A stretch of DNA of 64,000 nucleotides from Clarkia xantiana subsp. parviflora. Its lineage: Eukaryota > Streptophyta > Magnoliopsida > Myrtales > Onagraceae. The stretch covers positions 11,151,503 to 11,215,502 of the forward strand of contig JAPTYO010000018.1 of assembly GCA_036873135.1 (NCBI GenBank), read 5' to 3'. The position numbers were made by a program, and so were the translations under genes. The notes beneath the pieces were generated by a model. The model saw only the letters and a program-made list of their open reading frames with translations, had not been told where the DNA came from and made no database searches. Of the stretch, positions 1 to 10,069 are shown one piece after another (the first letter of the stretch is position 1; every line of letters begins with the position of its first letter).

Positions 1-537
1 ATGACCTACTTCCGTAGGTCCGCTCAGAATGCAACTGCATTAAGAGCAATCAAGAAGGACGCCATCAAAGCATTTTTCCTGAACATGAACCCGCCAACAT
101 TTTTGCTATTCGGAAGGGAATTTGGGTTGCGTACAACTAAGACGATGACGTGCCTAAAAGACAAGATGGAGACTGCGATCTTTTGTGAACATGAATTGAG
201 ATGGGGCACACCTCTCAGCGCAAGTATGGAAGCTCAAACTTCAAGGAAATCAGAAGGCCCATGTATGGAGTACGCTAACATCTTCACTCCCTCAAACACG
301 GAGGCGAAAGAGATATACGTCAAGCTTCTGGAAAACAAGCTTCCAAGACCACTTGAGCCAGAAACCGCCTTCTTAGGCAGGGATATTGAAGATTGGTGCC
401 GATATCACCAAACTGGGGGGCACAATACCAATGGCTGTTTGACTTTAAGGATGGAGATTGAAGAATTCATTGCACACGGAGCTTTGGGAAGCTATGTCGC
501 AAACAACAGTGCCCGTCAGCTGCCAAGATATATTTGA
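1..537 (+). CDS. Gag C-terminal fragment with zinc-knuckle-like motif (element C)
   Basis: The frame is open from base 1 to the TGA at 535-537 and is probably cut by the window edge, so the ATG at base 1 need not be the start. About residues 130-150 carry WCRYHQTGGHNTNGC, a C-x2-H-x4-GH-x4-C motif, followed by an acidic helix (MEIEEFIAHG). The same motif and helix occur in the Gag of elements A and D (CRFHRANGHDTNHC, KKEIEKLIQKG). In plant Tat Gag proteins this knuckle binds genomic RNA in the virus-like particle. No protease or RT follows; the downstream sequence is the spacer that in X follows integrase. Confidence 0.7.
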   Translation: MTYFRRSAQNATALRAIKKDAIKAFFLNMNPPTFLLFGREFGLRTTKTMTCLKDKMETAIFCEHELRWGTPLSASMEAQTSRKSEGPCMEYANIFTPSNTEAKEIYVKLLENKLPRPLEPETAFLGRDIEDWCRYHQTGGHNTNGCLTLRMEIEEFIAHGALGSYVANNSARQLPRYI

Positions 538-1654
538 GGGAGATAGACTTTCCACTTCTAATCTATCTTTTTCAAGTGCACCTTTAGGAATATAAGTGCA
601 GATCGTGCTTTTTTAATTATAAGTATTTAGGAAGAAGCAGTCAATAGACGCCTTCCCGCAAAACTATTGTAAACACAACAAGTATCGAATGATGGTCAAT
701 TTACTTTCATAGGTACATCTCTACATTATGCATTCTACTATGGACTAACATCAAGAAACAAAACAACATGCAATGCCTTGAAGAAAACAAAAACCTATTC
801 TAAAAAGTCACATGGTGCAATATCCTCCTTGTAAGGACAATACCCATGTTCACATCTATCAAAAGTAACATGTTGCAACATCCTTTTCAAAAGGGCAAAC
901 CCCATGTTTACTTCTAAAAAATGACATGTTGTGAAATCCTCTGGGTAAATCCTCATGTTCATAGCCATTCCCTGAATAAAAACAGGATGCGACAAATACA
1001 ATGATGGGACTGATCACCCCACCGTGGCGGAAATCCTCTTAATAGACGACAACCCCACACACTCAAAGTATGTATAATCTCTTAAGGGTTCATACACCAT
1101 GAAGACTTAGGCCCGAAAAGGGATAGCTTCATGTTATACGCTTTTTAAAGCAAACCTTGTACAAACTCATCAAACTTACAAGTCGAGTCCTGTATAACTT
1201 TATCTTGCTCTTTAGCATTTAACGCAAAAACAACAAAACAAGCAAGAAGTATCTTGCAACAACGTCACCTTAGAGTGGAACTAAGAGACGGTATAAACTT
1301 AAGTCTTGCTTCATCAAGACGACACTGCTACATGTCAAGTGCCAGTGCCGAACGCCAAGTGCCAAGTGCCCGCGCCAAGTACATTACTATTTACCACACT
1401 ACAAGTACCTAGCGTACGCATCCTGCCATGCCTTGGAACCTAACCAAGAGGGGCGCTCATAACACTCAACAATGCGCGACATATAGTCGCAATTACGGAC
1501 AACATTGATAACTCAAGGTATGAAATATTACTAACAAGTTATCACATGATTTTTATTATTGAAAAACAGGTCCAAAGGACGAAGTTCCGTACAAAGCAAA
1601 CACATAAATAAAGGTTTGGACAAAAGCCTCAAACATATCATCATCTCCAAAGGA
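538..1654. other. Noncoding spacer of element C with short degenerate repeats
   Basis: No convincing gene. About 795-1001 contains four diverged units of about 45-60 bp around a (c)atgttg...atcctc...catgtt core. Their reverse complement matches the units at 47570-47845 in the spacer of X, so they are inherited family features. Around 1335-1380 there is a run of caagtgcc-type units. The segment near 1430-1470 is the reverse complement of X 35665-35700 (gcgcccctcttggtta), which anchors the alignment of the two spacers. Confidence 0.6.
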
Positions 1655-2245
1655 CTAAGACAGCATGTCCAGGAAATCAACACCAAGTTCAACATCAGCA
1701 TTATCATATCCACAGGTCAAAGCAATAGAAGTCTCTTCAGCTGCCTTAGGTTGCAAATCCGCAACATGGTCAACAGCAAAAGAATAGTAAGGACCTAGCT
1801 TGTCGAACGGAAATCCGGGGGCAAGTGCGTATACTCTGCCAATATAATCTTTGGCAAACTCATCAACCAAAGGTACAAGATCCGCTTTAGCAATGGCAAG
1901 AACGGCAGCAGAATATGCAGGGGTACTAGGATATTCAGCAAGTCCCTTCTCAGCACCCGCTCTATGTGCCTCATCGCGAACTGAAGCAAGCGCGACATCA
2001 TGAACACTGTTGTTCTCCGCAATTTGCTGCTTGATAGCAGCAATCTTAGCCTCAAGTTGTTCAACATGGACGCGACGAGTAGCAATGCGCGTTTCAATAT
2101 CGGCAGCCTTGGAGTTCAAATTCTGCACTTCCTCTTCGGACTGTGCAAGCTCGCGAGAAACTGTACTGCACTTCTTGATAGCAGCCCTCCTCTCACTCAC
2201 AAGCTCCAACACAAAGGAAGAAATGTTCATCATCCTTGAAATAGC
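1655..2245 (-). CDS. aORF last exon: coiled-coil C-terminal domain (element C)
   Basis: Reading on the minus strand, an acceptor (cttag) ends at 2246. The exon is open for about 195 codons to a stop at 1655-1657. The first two-thirds is a heptad-rich coiled coil (Glu/Lys/Gln/Ala-rich, about residues 5-95). It is followed by a conserved ALAP block (VYALAPGFPFDKLGPYY). Element X 33430-34213 is clearly homologous (MANLSSFVIELTEEKKEL; KVYALAP). It is antisense to the element's gag. The function is unknown; the coiled coil suggests oligomerisation. It is intact in C, whereas the X copy has a stop and a frameshift. Confidence 0.65.
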   Translation of the reverse strand, partial: AISRMMNISSFVLELVSERRAAIKKCSTVSRELAQSEEEVQNLNSKAADIETRIATRRVHVEQLEAKIAAIKQQIAENNSVHDVALASVRDEAHRAGAEKGLAEYPSTPAYSAAVLAIAKADLVPLVDEFAKDYIGRVYALAPGFPFDKLGPYYSFAVDHVADLQPKAAEETSIALTCGYDNADVELGVDFLDMLS

Positions 2246-2344
2246 CTAAGTACAACAAACAAGACGAACATGATCAACAACAACAACAACAAAGCATACG
2301 CGTACAGCAGGAAGGCAAAAAAAAAAAGTTAGAACAAGATCTAC

Positions 2345-3117
2345 CAGTGCAAATTCAGCTAAGCCGCTCTCAACATATGCTTGTGCCTCCTCATCGGTAG
2401 ACGGTTTGACATCATGATCACAAGGAAGAACACGTCTTTAAAGCACCCGCACACCAACTCCTGAAGTGCTAAGTTTGGAGTCCTTCGGAAAATGAAGACT
2501 ACCAGTGGAGAAAGGTGACCAGTTTTCTCCAGAAACATCAATCCCGTCAGAAAGGATCAAGTCATCACGCTTAATACGTGGCAATGCTACAATAAGAACA
2601 ACATAAAACAAAGAGGACATTAGAAAAATATACTAAGTATAAGAAGTATGTCAAATAGAACAATGCATACCTCGGCGGGAAGAACGCTCCTCCTCGGGCC
2701 GGTCCCTCGACCGGGGGGCAGAAGGCGCTATCGTGCGACTCTCAACTCTCTTCCCTTTATCGCAAGAAGGAGCTGGAATAGCCGCACTTGGTTTAGAGCG
2801 CTTCGGATCACTCGAGGGACACGCCCCTGCGGCAGATCTCTTGGGAAGAACACTAGTGGTAGGCACTGCAACAACGCGTTCGGTCACATGTATGGAGTTA
2901 CCTAAAAAGAACAAAAATAACATGGGTATAACAAAACTTGGAAAATCAACAAGTCAAGTGAAGATACAAGAAGATGCCTCACTCTTAGGTCCTTTGCCAC
3001 GATCATGTCCGGAGCCTTCAGGAATAGTGGGGGCAATATTACGAACACGACGCCCAACTGACAGGTTATCACGATCATTAGCTGTCTGCAAAGACGAGCT
3101 TTTTCCATCAATACGAC
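2345..3117 (-). CDS. aORF middle exons (2983-3117, 2671-2901, 2345-2588), element C
   Basis: Three exons inferred from canonical splice sites and from homology to X. Exon 3117-2983 sits between an acceptor (tgtag) and a donor (gtgagg). Exon 2901-2671 sits between ttttag and gtatgc and encodes a basic, Ser/Pro-rich stretch with VTERVVA, SDPKRSKP and APRSRDRP, also found at X 21715-21954. Exon 2588-2345 sits between ttgtag and gtagat and encodes GENWSPFSTGSLHFP, matching X GEEWAPFAVRGLRFP. Intron positions are the same in the two copies. The middle region is rich in Arg, Lys, Ser and Pro and is probably disordered. Confidence 0.6.
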
Positions 3118-3160
3118 CTACATTGCAACATAGTATAGGTTATAAAAGTTATCAACATAC

Positions 3161-3800
3161 CAAATCTTCATAAGGAAGTATATGAATCCCGGCATCAATC
3201 AAATTCTGATCTGAAGCATGTAATAGACAACGATAGCGGCGCTCTTGCTGACATCGAAAAATACTCTTCACCGCCTCCCTATCATCCAAGGAAAGGTCAG
3301 AAAAAATAGGAGCAGGATTGGCTTTTTCCACACTCTCAACATCCCAAATAGTCCAGACATCGCATACAAAGAAGTAGTGATGTCGCCAATGAGAACCAGA
3401 ACGATCAGCCGGGGCGGCTAGATGTTGTTTGTGATCCCACTCGGCATCTCCAAGACCAAGCTTCTTGAAACCCTTATCTTGCTAATTTAGCCAACGCATC
3501 TTCATTCCACATAACCCCATCGCGTCTGGACACATCAGTTGATAGAAGCATCGGAAAAGAGTGGTAGAATAGTGCCAAGATTGCCTGTGAAACAAAACTC
3601 GAAAGCAGCTCCATACACGGAGGTCAGCAGGAGATAGACTTAAGGGTGATATCCGGTAATAGCGACAAAGGTCCACCAAGTCAGGACAATAGGGAAAACG
3701 CAGTCCTTCCTTAATCTGAGAGGTATAAACTGCGGACAGGTCATAATAACCGCGGCAAGAAGACTAATTTTGAAAAGGAGATTGCGTAATTTGGAATCCT
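3161..3800 (-). pseudogene. aORF Transposase_28-type exon, N-terminus unrecognisable (element C)
   Basis: The minus strand encodes a region of the Transposase_28 ('putative gypsy type transposon') family: LVDLCRYYRISPLSLSP, then RVWSCFRVLFHRQSWHY, then HHYFFVCDVWTIWDVE. The same blocks in the same order occur in A, D, E (LVEMCQHYKTHPTTFSP; RSYFFIHNSSIPWPRWE) and X. The exon ends at a donor (gtatgt) at 3160-3155. There is at least one stop near 3483. The first ~70 codons found in X are not recognisable upstream of 3775, where the sequence becomes the repeat-rich 3' region. The function of this domain family is unknown. Confidence 0.6.
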
Positions 3801-4076
3801 GAAAATTATAAGTACCAAATCAATCAGTGTGCGAGCTCTATGTATGTACACGCATGTCGACATGGAAACATGATTACAAGGGCGAAATATTTTCTAAGTG
3901 TTTTGCTCAAGATGACAGTTAGCATATTGCAGGCGGACAGCATGCTACTATGTGTCAGCATATTACCAAGTGTTAGCATACAACAAGGTGTTTGCATACA
4001 ACCTGCGGTTACATCAAGCATTTGGATACAACGTACATAGCCAGGGCTAGAGGAAAAATTCTAAGTGTGGGGGCAA

Positions 4077-4640
4077 GTGCGCACATACATGCATGTCGAC
4101 AAGCGAAGAATATTTTCTAAGTATTTCCATGTACGTACATACATGTCGACAAGGGTGCATGTCGACAAGTGAAGAATATTTTCTAAGTATTTCCATGTAC
4201 GTACATACATGTCGACAATTGAAGAATATTTTCTAAGTATTTCCATGTACGTACATACATGTCGACAAGGAGCATGTCGACAAGTGAAGAATATTTTCTA
4301 AGTATTTCCATGTACGTACATATATGTCGACAACGGTGCATGTCGACAAGTGAAGAATATTTTCTTAGTATTTCCATGTACGTACATATATGTCGACAAG
4401 GGTGCATGTCGACAAGTGAAGAATATTTTCTAAGTGTTTACATGTACGTACATACATGTCGTAGGGTGCATGTCGAAAAATGAAGAATATTTTCTAAGTG
4501 TTTCCATGTACGTACATACATGTCGACAAGGGGAGAATATTTTCTAAGTGTTTCCATGTACGTACATACATGTCAACAAAGGGAGAATATTTTCTAAGTG
4601 TCTCCATGTACGTACATACATGTCGACAAGGATGGATTGC
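4077..4640. repeat. Tandem array of ~50-66 bp palindrome-rich units (element C 3' region)
   Basis: About nine head-to-tail units. Each has gaagaatattttctaag, then ccatgtacgtacatacatg, then tcgacaag with an optional extra 16-bp piece (tcgacaagggtgcatg). Each unit contains two perfect palindromes, TGTACGTACA and GTCGAC. Unit length alternates with presence or absence of the 16-bp piece, and the last units (from about 4519) are shorter. Single diverged copies of attttctaagtgtt occur outside the array (near 3890, 4755 and 5765), so the array seems to have been amplified from local sequence. The location between aORF and PPT fits the hypervariable 3' region known for Tat/Ogre-type elements. Confidence 0.9.
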
Positions 4641-6131
4641 GTGCATCAAGTAGCTATTATCAACGTCTACACAATACCTCCTAAGCATTCCTACGACGCT
4701 TATCGACAAAGCTCATACGACAACATCTATGGTAACAAGCATTAGATATTGTTAAAATATTTTCTAAGTGTTTTAGTATGTTTGCAGACAATGACCGATA
4801 GTTTATACATGACGCTCAACGTACATTGCCTAAGCTATCATTACCAACATACAACCATTGACGGCCATGTACGTACAACTACCGATCATCAATATCGAGC
4901 ATGCTAAAACAACTACTAAGGCATGGAACAACATGTCGGCAATGAACACTATGCATAAGGGAAGTATAACGATTCATTTACACTTATCTAAAATTTTCAA
5001 CACTTAGAAAAAATTTGGCCGATTTGGGGCTAAGTATTCTAATGCATTTTATCAAACACCTTGTATGCATGATAAGATAACTAGGTACATGGTGATTTCA
5101 AGACTATCAAGGCCAAATGAATTCATGAAAGGTCTAGCCATGTACGAAATTGGACTCACCGACACGAAACAAGTTCAAATTGCTACACGCCCTCACCCGA
5201 AGACCCACGCGCAGCCGTTGCAACATCACGCGCCGCCGCGGTGACCTCACGCGCCGTCCCCTCTTCTACACGCGCCGCCTTGGCCTCCTCCTTGCCCGGA
5301 TTCGATCTTGGTCGATGCCAAATATGATGTGACTACTCCAAATTCACACCTTCATGAATTCCTTCTTCATCAAGAATGGAGAGCTTCTTGGGGATTTATC
5401 TATAAATGATGTAAGATAATGGGTATTCTCTCTCCAAATTCTCATTAATAGTGCCTACACCATGTGCTAAGGACTAAACTAATATCTATTTTCACACAAG
5501 TCCTTAATATCATGTATGAGCATACTTACTCCTCTCCTATGCTTGTTTTACGTACCTTCTCCCTAGTGTTGCATGACGCGTTTCGTAGATCGTTATGCAT
5601 GTTATTATTCTTATATGTGCATAATGCTAACTCATTATTGTTGTATGATTACTTTTAGAATTTAAGTATGAATTGAATGTTTGCATCATACTACATGCTT
5701 GCATCATTTACTATGTTTACATCATGCTCAATGTTGACAAACATGCTTTCCAATTTCATATTATTCTAAGTGTTTTGCTTATTGCATGATCACGTCGTCC
5801 GCTTACAATGTCGTCATCTACATACTGACAACGTGTTACATGTTTACGTCGTATACCATGATATTATCACGTTGCATGATTCTTTATTATTACGAGTATT
5901 TTATTCATTACATGATATTGCGAATACAATTGCATGTCGTTGTACGTATATTGTCCGTTACGCTAACCATGTAAACAGATTACGTACATACGGCGGAAAA
6001 TTAAAGTTGGTCAAATTTATGATATCAACACTCGAATTGACAAACAGGCCACCCTGAGGTCAGTACCGAACCTAAATTGTACGAATATCTTATCTTAAAA
6101 AGAGTCAAGCACGGGTCTTGAACCACTACTT
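4641..6131. other. Noncoding 3' region of element C
   Basis: No gene-like frame and no match to other parts of the window beyond isolated ttctaagtgtt motifs. Around 5200-5290 there is a GC-rich cluster of acgcgccgcc-like units, standing out from AT-rich flanks. Short open frames here look fortuitous. Confidence 0.5.
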
Positions 6132-6145
6132 GACTCGGGGGCAAG
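6132..6145 (+). other. Polypurine tract of element C
   Basis: Purine-rich gactcgggggcaag lies directly against the LTR start (TGTTAGAT). In LTR elements this primes plus-strand DNA synthesis. The related tract next to the X LTR reads cttgactcgggg on the minus strand. Confidence 0.75.
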
Positions 6146-6285
6146 TGTTAGATATCTGTCCAATTCGGGTTCGTATTTACATTTCGGGCCTTGCAAAATA
6201 CTCAAAAACCCGTAAAAGAACTCTTCCGCGGACACCCAAGTCTAAAACGGTCCAGAATACGCGCAGTACCCGGACCGGAGGACTT

Positions 6286-6354
6286 CCGGATTGCCCAAGG
6301 CAATCCGTACCCGGCCCGGATTGCCCAAGGCAATCCGGACCCGGCCCGGATTGC
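6286..6354. repeat. Tandem palindromic units inside the C LTR
   Basis: ccggattgcccaaggcaatc occurs twice in full (from 6286 and from 6316) and once in part (from 6346). Each full unit can fold on itself (attgcc/ggcaat). The X LTR has analogous but different inverted units (cttgctcgggtaacccaagc near 12405), so self-complementary repeats upstream of the TATA box are a shared LTR trait. Confidence 0.8.
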
Positions 6355-6522
6355 TAAATAATCCTGGTAGGTCCGGATTACCGATGTTCTTCGCGCGCTC
6401 ATCCTGATTATTTTTCCAAGTGCGAGAAGTCGGTACATGCAGAGTCCATCCTGATGACGGTATACGTCTTCCTTCATACCAACATCAAGTCGTTCGAAAC
6501 TGGGCATGATCCTTAGGTTCCC

Positions 6523-6530
6523 TATAAATA
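6523..6530 (+). promoter_or_regulatory. TATA box in the C LTR
   Basis: tataaata in the context ccctataaatagggg, 377 bp into the LTR. The X LTR carries the same box and a similar downstream stretch (tctcatttga), supporting a shared U3/R promoter. Confidence 0.7.
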
Positions 6531-6864
6531 GGGGCCTAGGTCTCCCATTTGAGACAACTCCCTCTTTTTTTGACTCTGGATGCTCTGACTTCTCTCTAAA
6601 AGGGTTTCTCTCTCTAGAAATTCTGACTTGAGCGTCGGAGAGGGCCCAACCAGCATTCTCCCCCTCTCCGACGCTGGTTACTGCCCCTCGTGCAGGATCC
6701 GAAGTTCGAGAGTTCGAGGTCAAGAACTTGAAGATTAGTTCGAGGATTGTGTTTCATGGATCGTGGCGTACCCGTCCTTATACACACATCCTGAGCCCGT
6801 TCGTGAAAAAGAAGCCCGAAGCTACCCAAGTGGAAGTAGACTTAACACTCCCCGTAATCTAACA

Positions 6865-7499
6865 ATAACTGCATAGAGTAACTAAATATATTTTATTTAC
6901 TAAAAATTGAATAGCATTTTTTGTATTAGTTAAATAGCTCTATTGCAAATATAGAATGTAATTAAATATATTTTTTTGCCAAAAGAATTAAACAACTCTT
7001 CTCCTAATAAATAAATATTTGTATTTCAACAATAATAATTTATTGTAAGAAAACAATTTCGTAGAAACGTGATTATAGTTAGAGATTTTTAATGTGATTT
7101 CCTAAAACTTTTAGGTATAAAAAAGAATACCTAAAAATAAATTAAATATATACCGAAAATCTTCACTCACAAGTTCGAGCTTCTTAACTGATTGGTTAAG
7201 GCGTACGTCTTATTCCCTTACATAACTTTCAACTTATTTTCTAACTAGTTATTGACTCGCGCTTTTTAATGAGAAACTACTCATATGAAAACTTTTATTA
7301 TAATAATATCATTGAATGCAAACTCTTTTTATTTTTTTTTAAGTTTACAGTATAAAGTTTTAGAATTTATAAGGTATTAATGTTTAGAATATAAGGTGGT
7401 ATTAAACTTTAAGTTTTAAAATTGAAGGTTTAGGATTAAAGGTTTAGAGTTTAGGGTTTGAGAATAAATGTATTAAACTTTCAAATTTGTTGCAATACT
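6865..7499. other. AT-rich stretch without recognisable features
   Basis: Flanks the C LTR. It is mostly A/T with runs of taaa and ttta and a short degenerate run of gtttag/ttaggg-like words near 7390-7465. No open frame of note and no match to the elements described here. Confidence 0.5.
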
Positions 7500-8090
7500 A
7501 TAGATTTAGCATCGTCACAATTGTTTTCACATAAATAATTTGATGCAAATTTTTGTGTGGATAAATTGTTATTGAGAAATCTTATCATTGCAATTAGATA
7601 TTCAAAATTGTAGCAACAATTTTTTTGCAATAATATGAGGTCATTGCAACCGTCGCAATTGGTTTCCCCCATCAAAACTTTGGTGGGGAAATTTGTATTC
7701 CGAGAAGAATTTTTCGCAATTGGATATTACATATCATCGTAATAAATCCATTCTATTGCGAGGAAATACGATCCTACCTATAGATTTAGCATCATTGCAA
7801 TTATTTTCATATATATAATTGGTGCCAAATATTTAGTAGAAAAATTACTATAGCGAGAACTGATCGTCGCAATGAGATATTAACATTCTAGGAATAAACT
7901 CATTTTATTGCGATGATATTTGGGCAACGTAAGAGATTACGTGTCGTCGCAATTGATTTTCCAATTTTTTTACGCTGATATTTTAGCGGGAAATTTCTAT
8001 TGCGAAAAGCATTCACCGCAGTTTGATATTACATATAATTGCAATAAAATCATTATGTTGCGAGAATACGGGTTCCTCGCAAAATATTCA
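7500..8090. repeat. Four diverged tandem units of ~140 bp with tcgcaat motifs
   Basis: Units begin near 7512, 7652, 7790 and 7937. Each contains a (g)tcgcaatt motif, a gggaaattt..tattgcga stretch, a gatattacatat..tcgtaataaa stretch and a ttgcgag end. Short words such as ttgcgac/gtcgcaa in both orientations resemble subterminal repeats of plant DNA transposons, but I see no transposase and no clear terminal repeat, so the type is unresolved. Confidence 0.6.
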
Positions 8091-8106
8091 TCGTCGTCCC
8101 AAAATT

Positions 8107-8597
8107 AGGCCTCCCTCCTACATGGGTTCGGCGCCGACCTTAAAGTAAGGAGGTTAGATTTTTAATTCCACCTCCACTCTTTTAAATAGGGACATAAGGT
8201 GGTATTTTCTTGTGCTAACAATCTCTCCCAAGTTGTGAGATTAAAAAGAAAAACCTCATCCCTAAAACTAAGTGGTTCGGCCGAAGCACTACACACACCA
8301 AGGAGGTGCCAAATTGCGACGGGCAATTTACTACGAGCAATTATGTCGATTCTCCGCGGGATGGATCTACTCGGAGTAAATTGCTCGTCGCAATTTGGCA
8401 CCTCCTTGGTGTGTGTAGTGCTTCGGCCGAACCACTTAGTTTTAGGGAGGAAGTTTTTCTTTTAAATCTCACAACTTGGGAGAGATTGTTAGCACAAGAA
8501 AACACCACCTTATGTCCCTATTTAAAAGAGTGGAGGTGGATTTAAAAATCTAACCTCCTTACTTTAAGGTCGGCGCCGAACCCATGTAGGAGGGATA
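8107..8597. repeat. Large near-perfect inverted repeat (arms ~230 bp) made of copia LTR sequence
   Basis: The left arm (about 8109-8340) and right arm (about 8368-8597) are reverse complements with only scattered mismatches; the loop is about 30 bp. The outer ends both read ccctcctacatgggttcgg on their own strands. The right arm aligns with LTR3 of H (about 21172-21390): gggatggatct, gcaatttggcac, gttcggccgaa, gtggac/gtggat and a similar end. So this is an inverted duplication of a K LTR fragment. The LTR's outer ~140 bp are missing, and the RNase H frame of K is cut at the right edge (after GFSDAD). Confidence 0.85.
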
Positions 8598-8945
8598 CTC
8601 CACCTGTCGGCGTCACTGAATCCTAAAAATTCTAGTTTTCCACCCTCATAGCACAGAGCGTAGTCGGTAGTACCTTTCAGGTATCGAATTGTTCGTTTCA
8701 CAGCCTTTAGGTGTTGACTGCCTTGATCTGACTGGAATCGTGCTACTTGGCCCACAGCGTAACAGATGTTTGGACGAGTGCATTGCATGACATGCATTAA
8801 ACTTCCAACCATACTTAAGAATTCTGCACTTTTTCATCTGTTCACGCTCAGCCAGGTTTTTCGGGCCATCACACTTCGATAGCGCGCACCCGAACACAAC
8901 CGACGTATCCACAGGCTTGGCATCCTGTAGTTTAAACCTTTTCAA
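8598..8945 (-). pseudogene. Copia RNase H N-terminal remnant (element K)
   Basis: The minus strand reads MVGSLMHVMQCTRPNICYAV, then RTIRYLKGTTDYALCYEGG, then LEFLGFSDAD, the usual order between RT and RNase H of Ty1/copia Pol. Several frame changes separate it from the RT segment. Coding stops at the inverted repeat, so the rest of RNase H is missing. Confidence 0.8.
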
Positions 8946-9595
8946 CAGTTTGTTGTTATAGGATTCCTGAGATAGACATAGCTTACAAGCAGCCGATTCC
9001 TAACAATCTTAATGCCTAGGATGTACGTGGCTTCTCCCATGTCTTTTATCTCAAATACAGATGCTAGCCAGGACTTTGATTTATTCATGTAACTCACGTT
9101 ATTCGCGGCAATTAATATGTCATTGACATATAATGTCAAGATGACGTATTTAGACTCGGAAGTCTTCGTGTACACGCATGGATCCTCGTGAAGATTCACA
9201 AATCCATTTCCAACGATTTCCTTGTTGAATATGCGGTACCATTGCCGGGATAATTGTTTAAGACCGTTAATAGATCTTTGGAGCATACAAACTTTACGCT
9301 CGTTGGCAGGAGTAATGAAACCCTTTGGCTGCTCCAAATCGAGGGTTGCAACCAGAGCTAAAATAGCTCGCATTGTAGTGTAACGCACAATAGGTGAGTA
9401 CGTCCCATCAAAGTCCACTCTGTGAAGTTGGGTGTATCCTGTCGCAACGAGTCGAGCTTTGTATCGCTCGATAGCTCCATCAGTAGTGAGTTTCAGTTTT
9501 AGAACCCACTTGGAACCTATTACGCTGCGGTCAGCAGGCAAATCAACTAGAGACCAAACCGAATTAGCTTTCATAGAGGCGATATCATCCTCCAT
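8942..9595 (-). pseudogene. Copia reverse transcriptase (RVT_2) remnant (element K)
   Basis: A 217-codon frame with classic copia RT blocks: SVWSLVDLP, GSKWVLKLK, RYKARLVATGY, VNDILIAANN and KDMGEATYILGIKI. The catalytic box reads YVND instead of YVDD, which removes one metal-binding Asp, so this copy cannot be active. The GFD-like segment reads HRVDFDGTYSPIVRYTTMR. It joins the hinge region upstream (9605-10069) and the RNase H remnant downstream with frame breaks. Confidence 0.88.
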
Positions 9596-9604
9596 TTCTT
9601 ATTT

Positions 9605-10069
9605 CTATTCTTTCACTTGAGGTCCATCCATAGCTTGTTTAACCGTTACCGGTTCATCAACCGAAGTGAGGGTGAATTCACCTCTCTCGATGGGATACTT
9701 CTTAGGAGAAGTTCGGTGCCTAAGACTGCGTCTAGGCTCGATCATCATATCTTGGGTTTTAATTACGCTCCCACTAGGAATAAAGCTCGTTGTCGGTGCA
9801 ATACTCCCACTGGGAACAAGTGCGTTACTTGAACTTTCACCAACAACCTTTCTTGGACGACCTCTCGGTCTCGCAATTCCACCTCCGAGATTAATTCCAC
9901 AGTGTTGACGACCGGGAACTGAGTTGTTCGTTCCACTCCCACTAGGTATAGTAGGAAGTAGATATAAAATTGGATTTTCATCCATAGGTTCCGTAACTTG
10001 ATTATCAGGTCCGACTTGATTCGCACCTACAGCAACAGTAATCTGTGTGGTTGGATTGACTCCTCCCAC
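9605..10069 (-). pseudogene. Copia integrase-RT hinge region (element K)
   Basis: Low-complexity Pro/Ser/Gly-rich frame ending in RRSLRHRTSPKKYPIERGEF, the basic segment that typically precedes the RT of copia Pol (compare the common 'RRSXRXRXXPXXY' pattern). It sits directly upstream of the RT remnant and is separated from it by a stop near 9602. Confidence 0.65.

Larger units (their letters stand above)
1..6864 (+). mobile_element. Element C: Tat-lineage Ty3/gypsy retrotransposon, left end outside window, no pol seen
   Basis: The order is gag fragment, spacer, antisense aORF, satellite array, noncoding stretch, polypurine tract, 3' LTR. The LTR has perfect 8-bp inverted ends (TGTTAGAT...ATCTAACA). 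The spacer and the aORF match element X in sequence and exon structure, so C and X are one family in opposite orientation. In X the integrase lies directly upstream of this spacer; in C the gag end does. C therefore either lost pol by deletion or is a non-autonomous gag-only derivative. The 5' LTR and start of gag lie to the left of the window. Confidence 0.75.
6146..6864 (+). repeat. 3' LTR of element C (719 bp)
   Basis: Starts TGTTAGAT and ends ATCTAACA, a perfect 8-bp terminal inverted repeat, directly after the polypurine tract. It contains a TATA box at 6523-6530 and a set of palindromic units at 6286-6354. The five bases after it, ataac, are the expected target duplication; the partner lies outside the window. 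Confidence 0.85.

Noticed and set aside
4183..4483. Open frames in the C tandem array (repeated STSEEYFLSISMYVH-like peptides)
   Set aside because: The array unit happens to lack stops in some frames on both strands. Frames start and end with the array and show no coding signature.
4077..4640. CRISPR-like appearance of regularly spaced repeats
   Set aside because: Units are contiguous and the 'spacers' are themselves repeated; plant nuclear DNA, no cas genes.
7166..7220. tRNA-like boxes (ggttaaggcg, aagttcgagc)
   Set aside because: The box B-like word precedes the box A-like word on the same strand, and no cloverleaf could be drawn.
7390..7465. Interstitial telomere-like run (ttaggg words)
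   Set aside because: Only one exact TTTAGGG and several degenerate gtttag words in AT-rich sequence.
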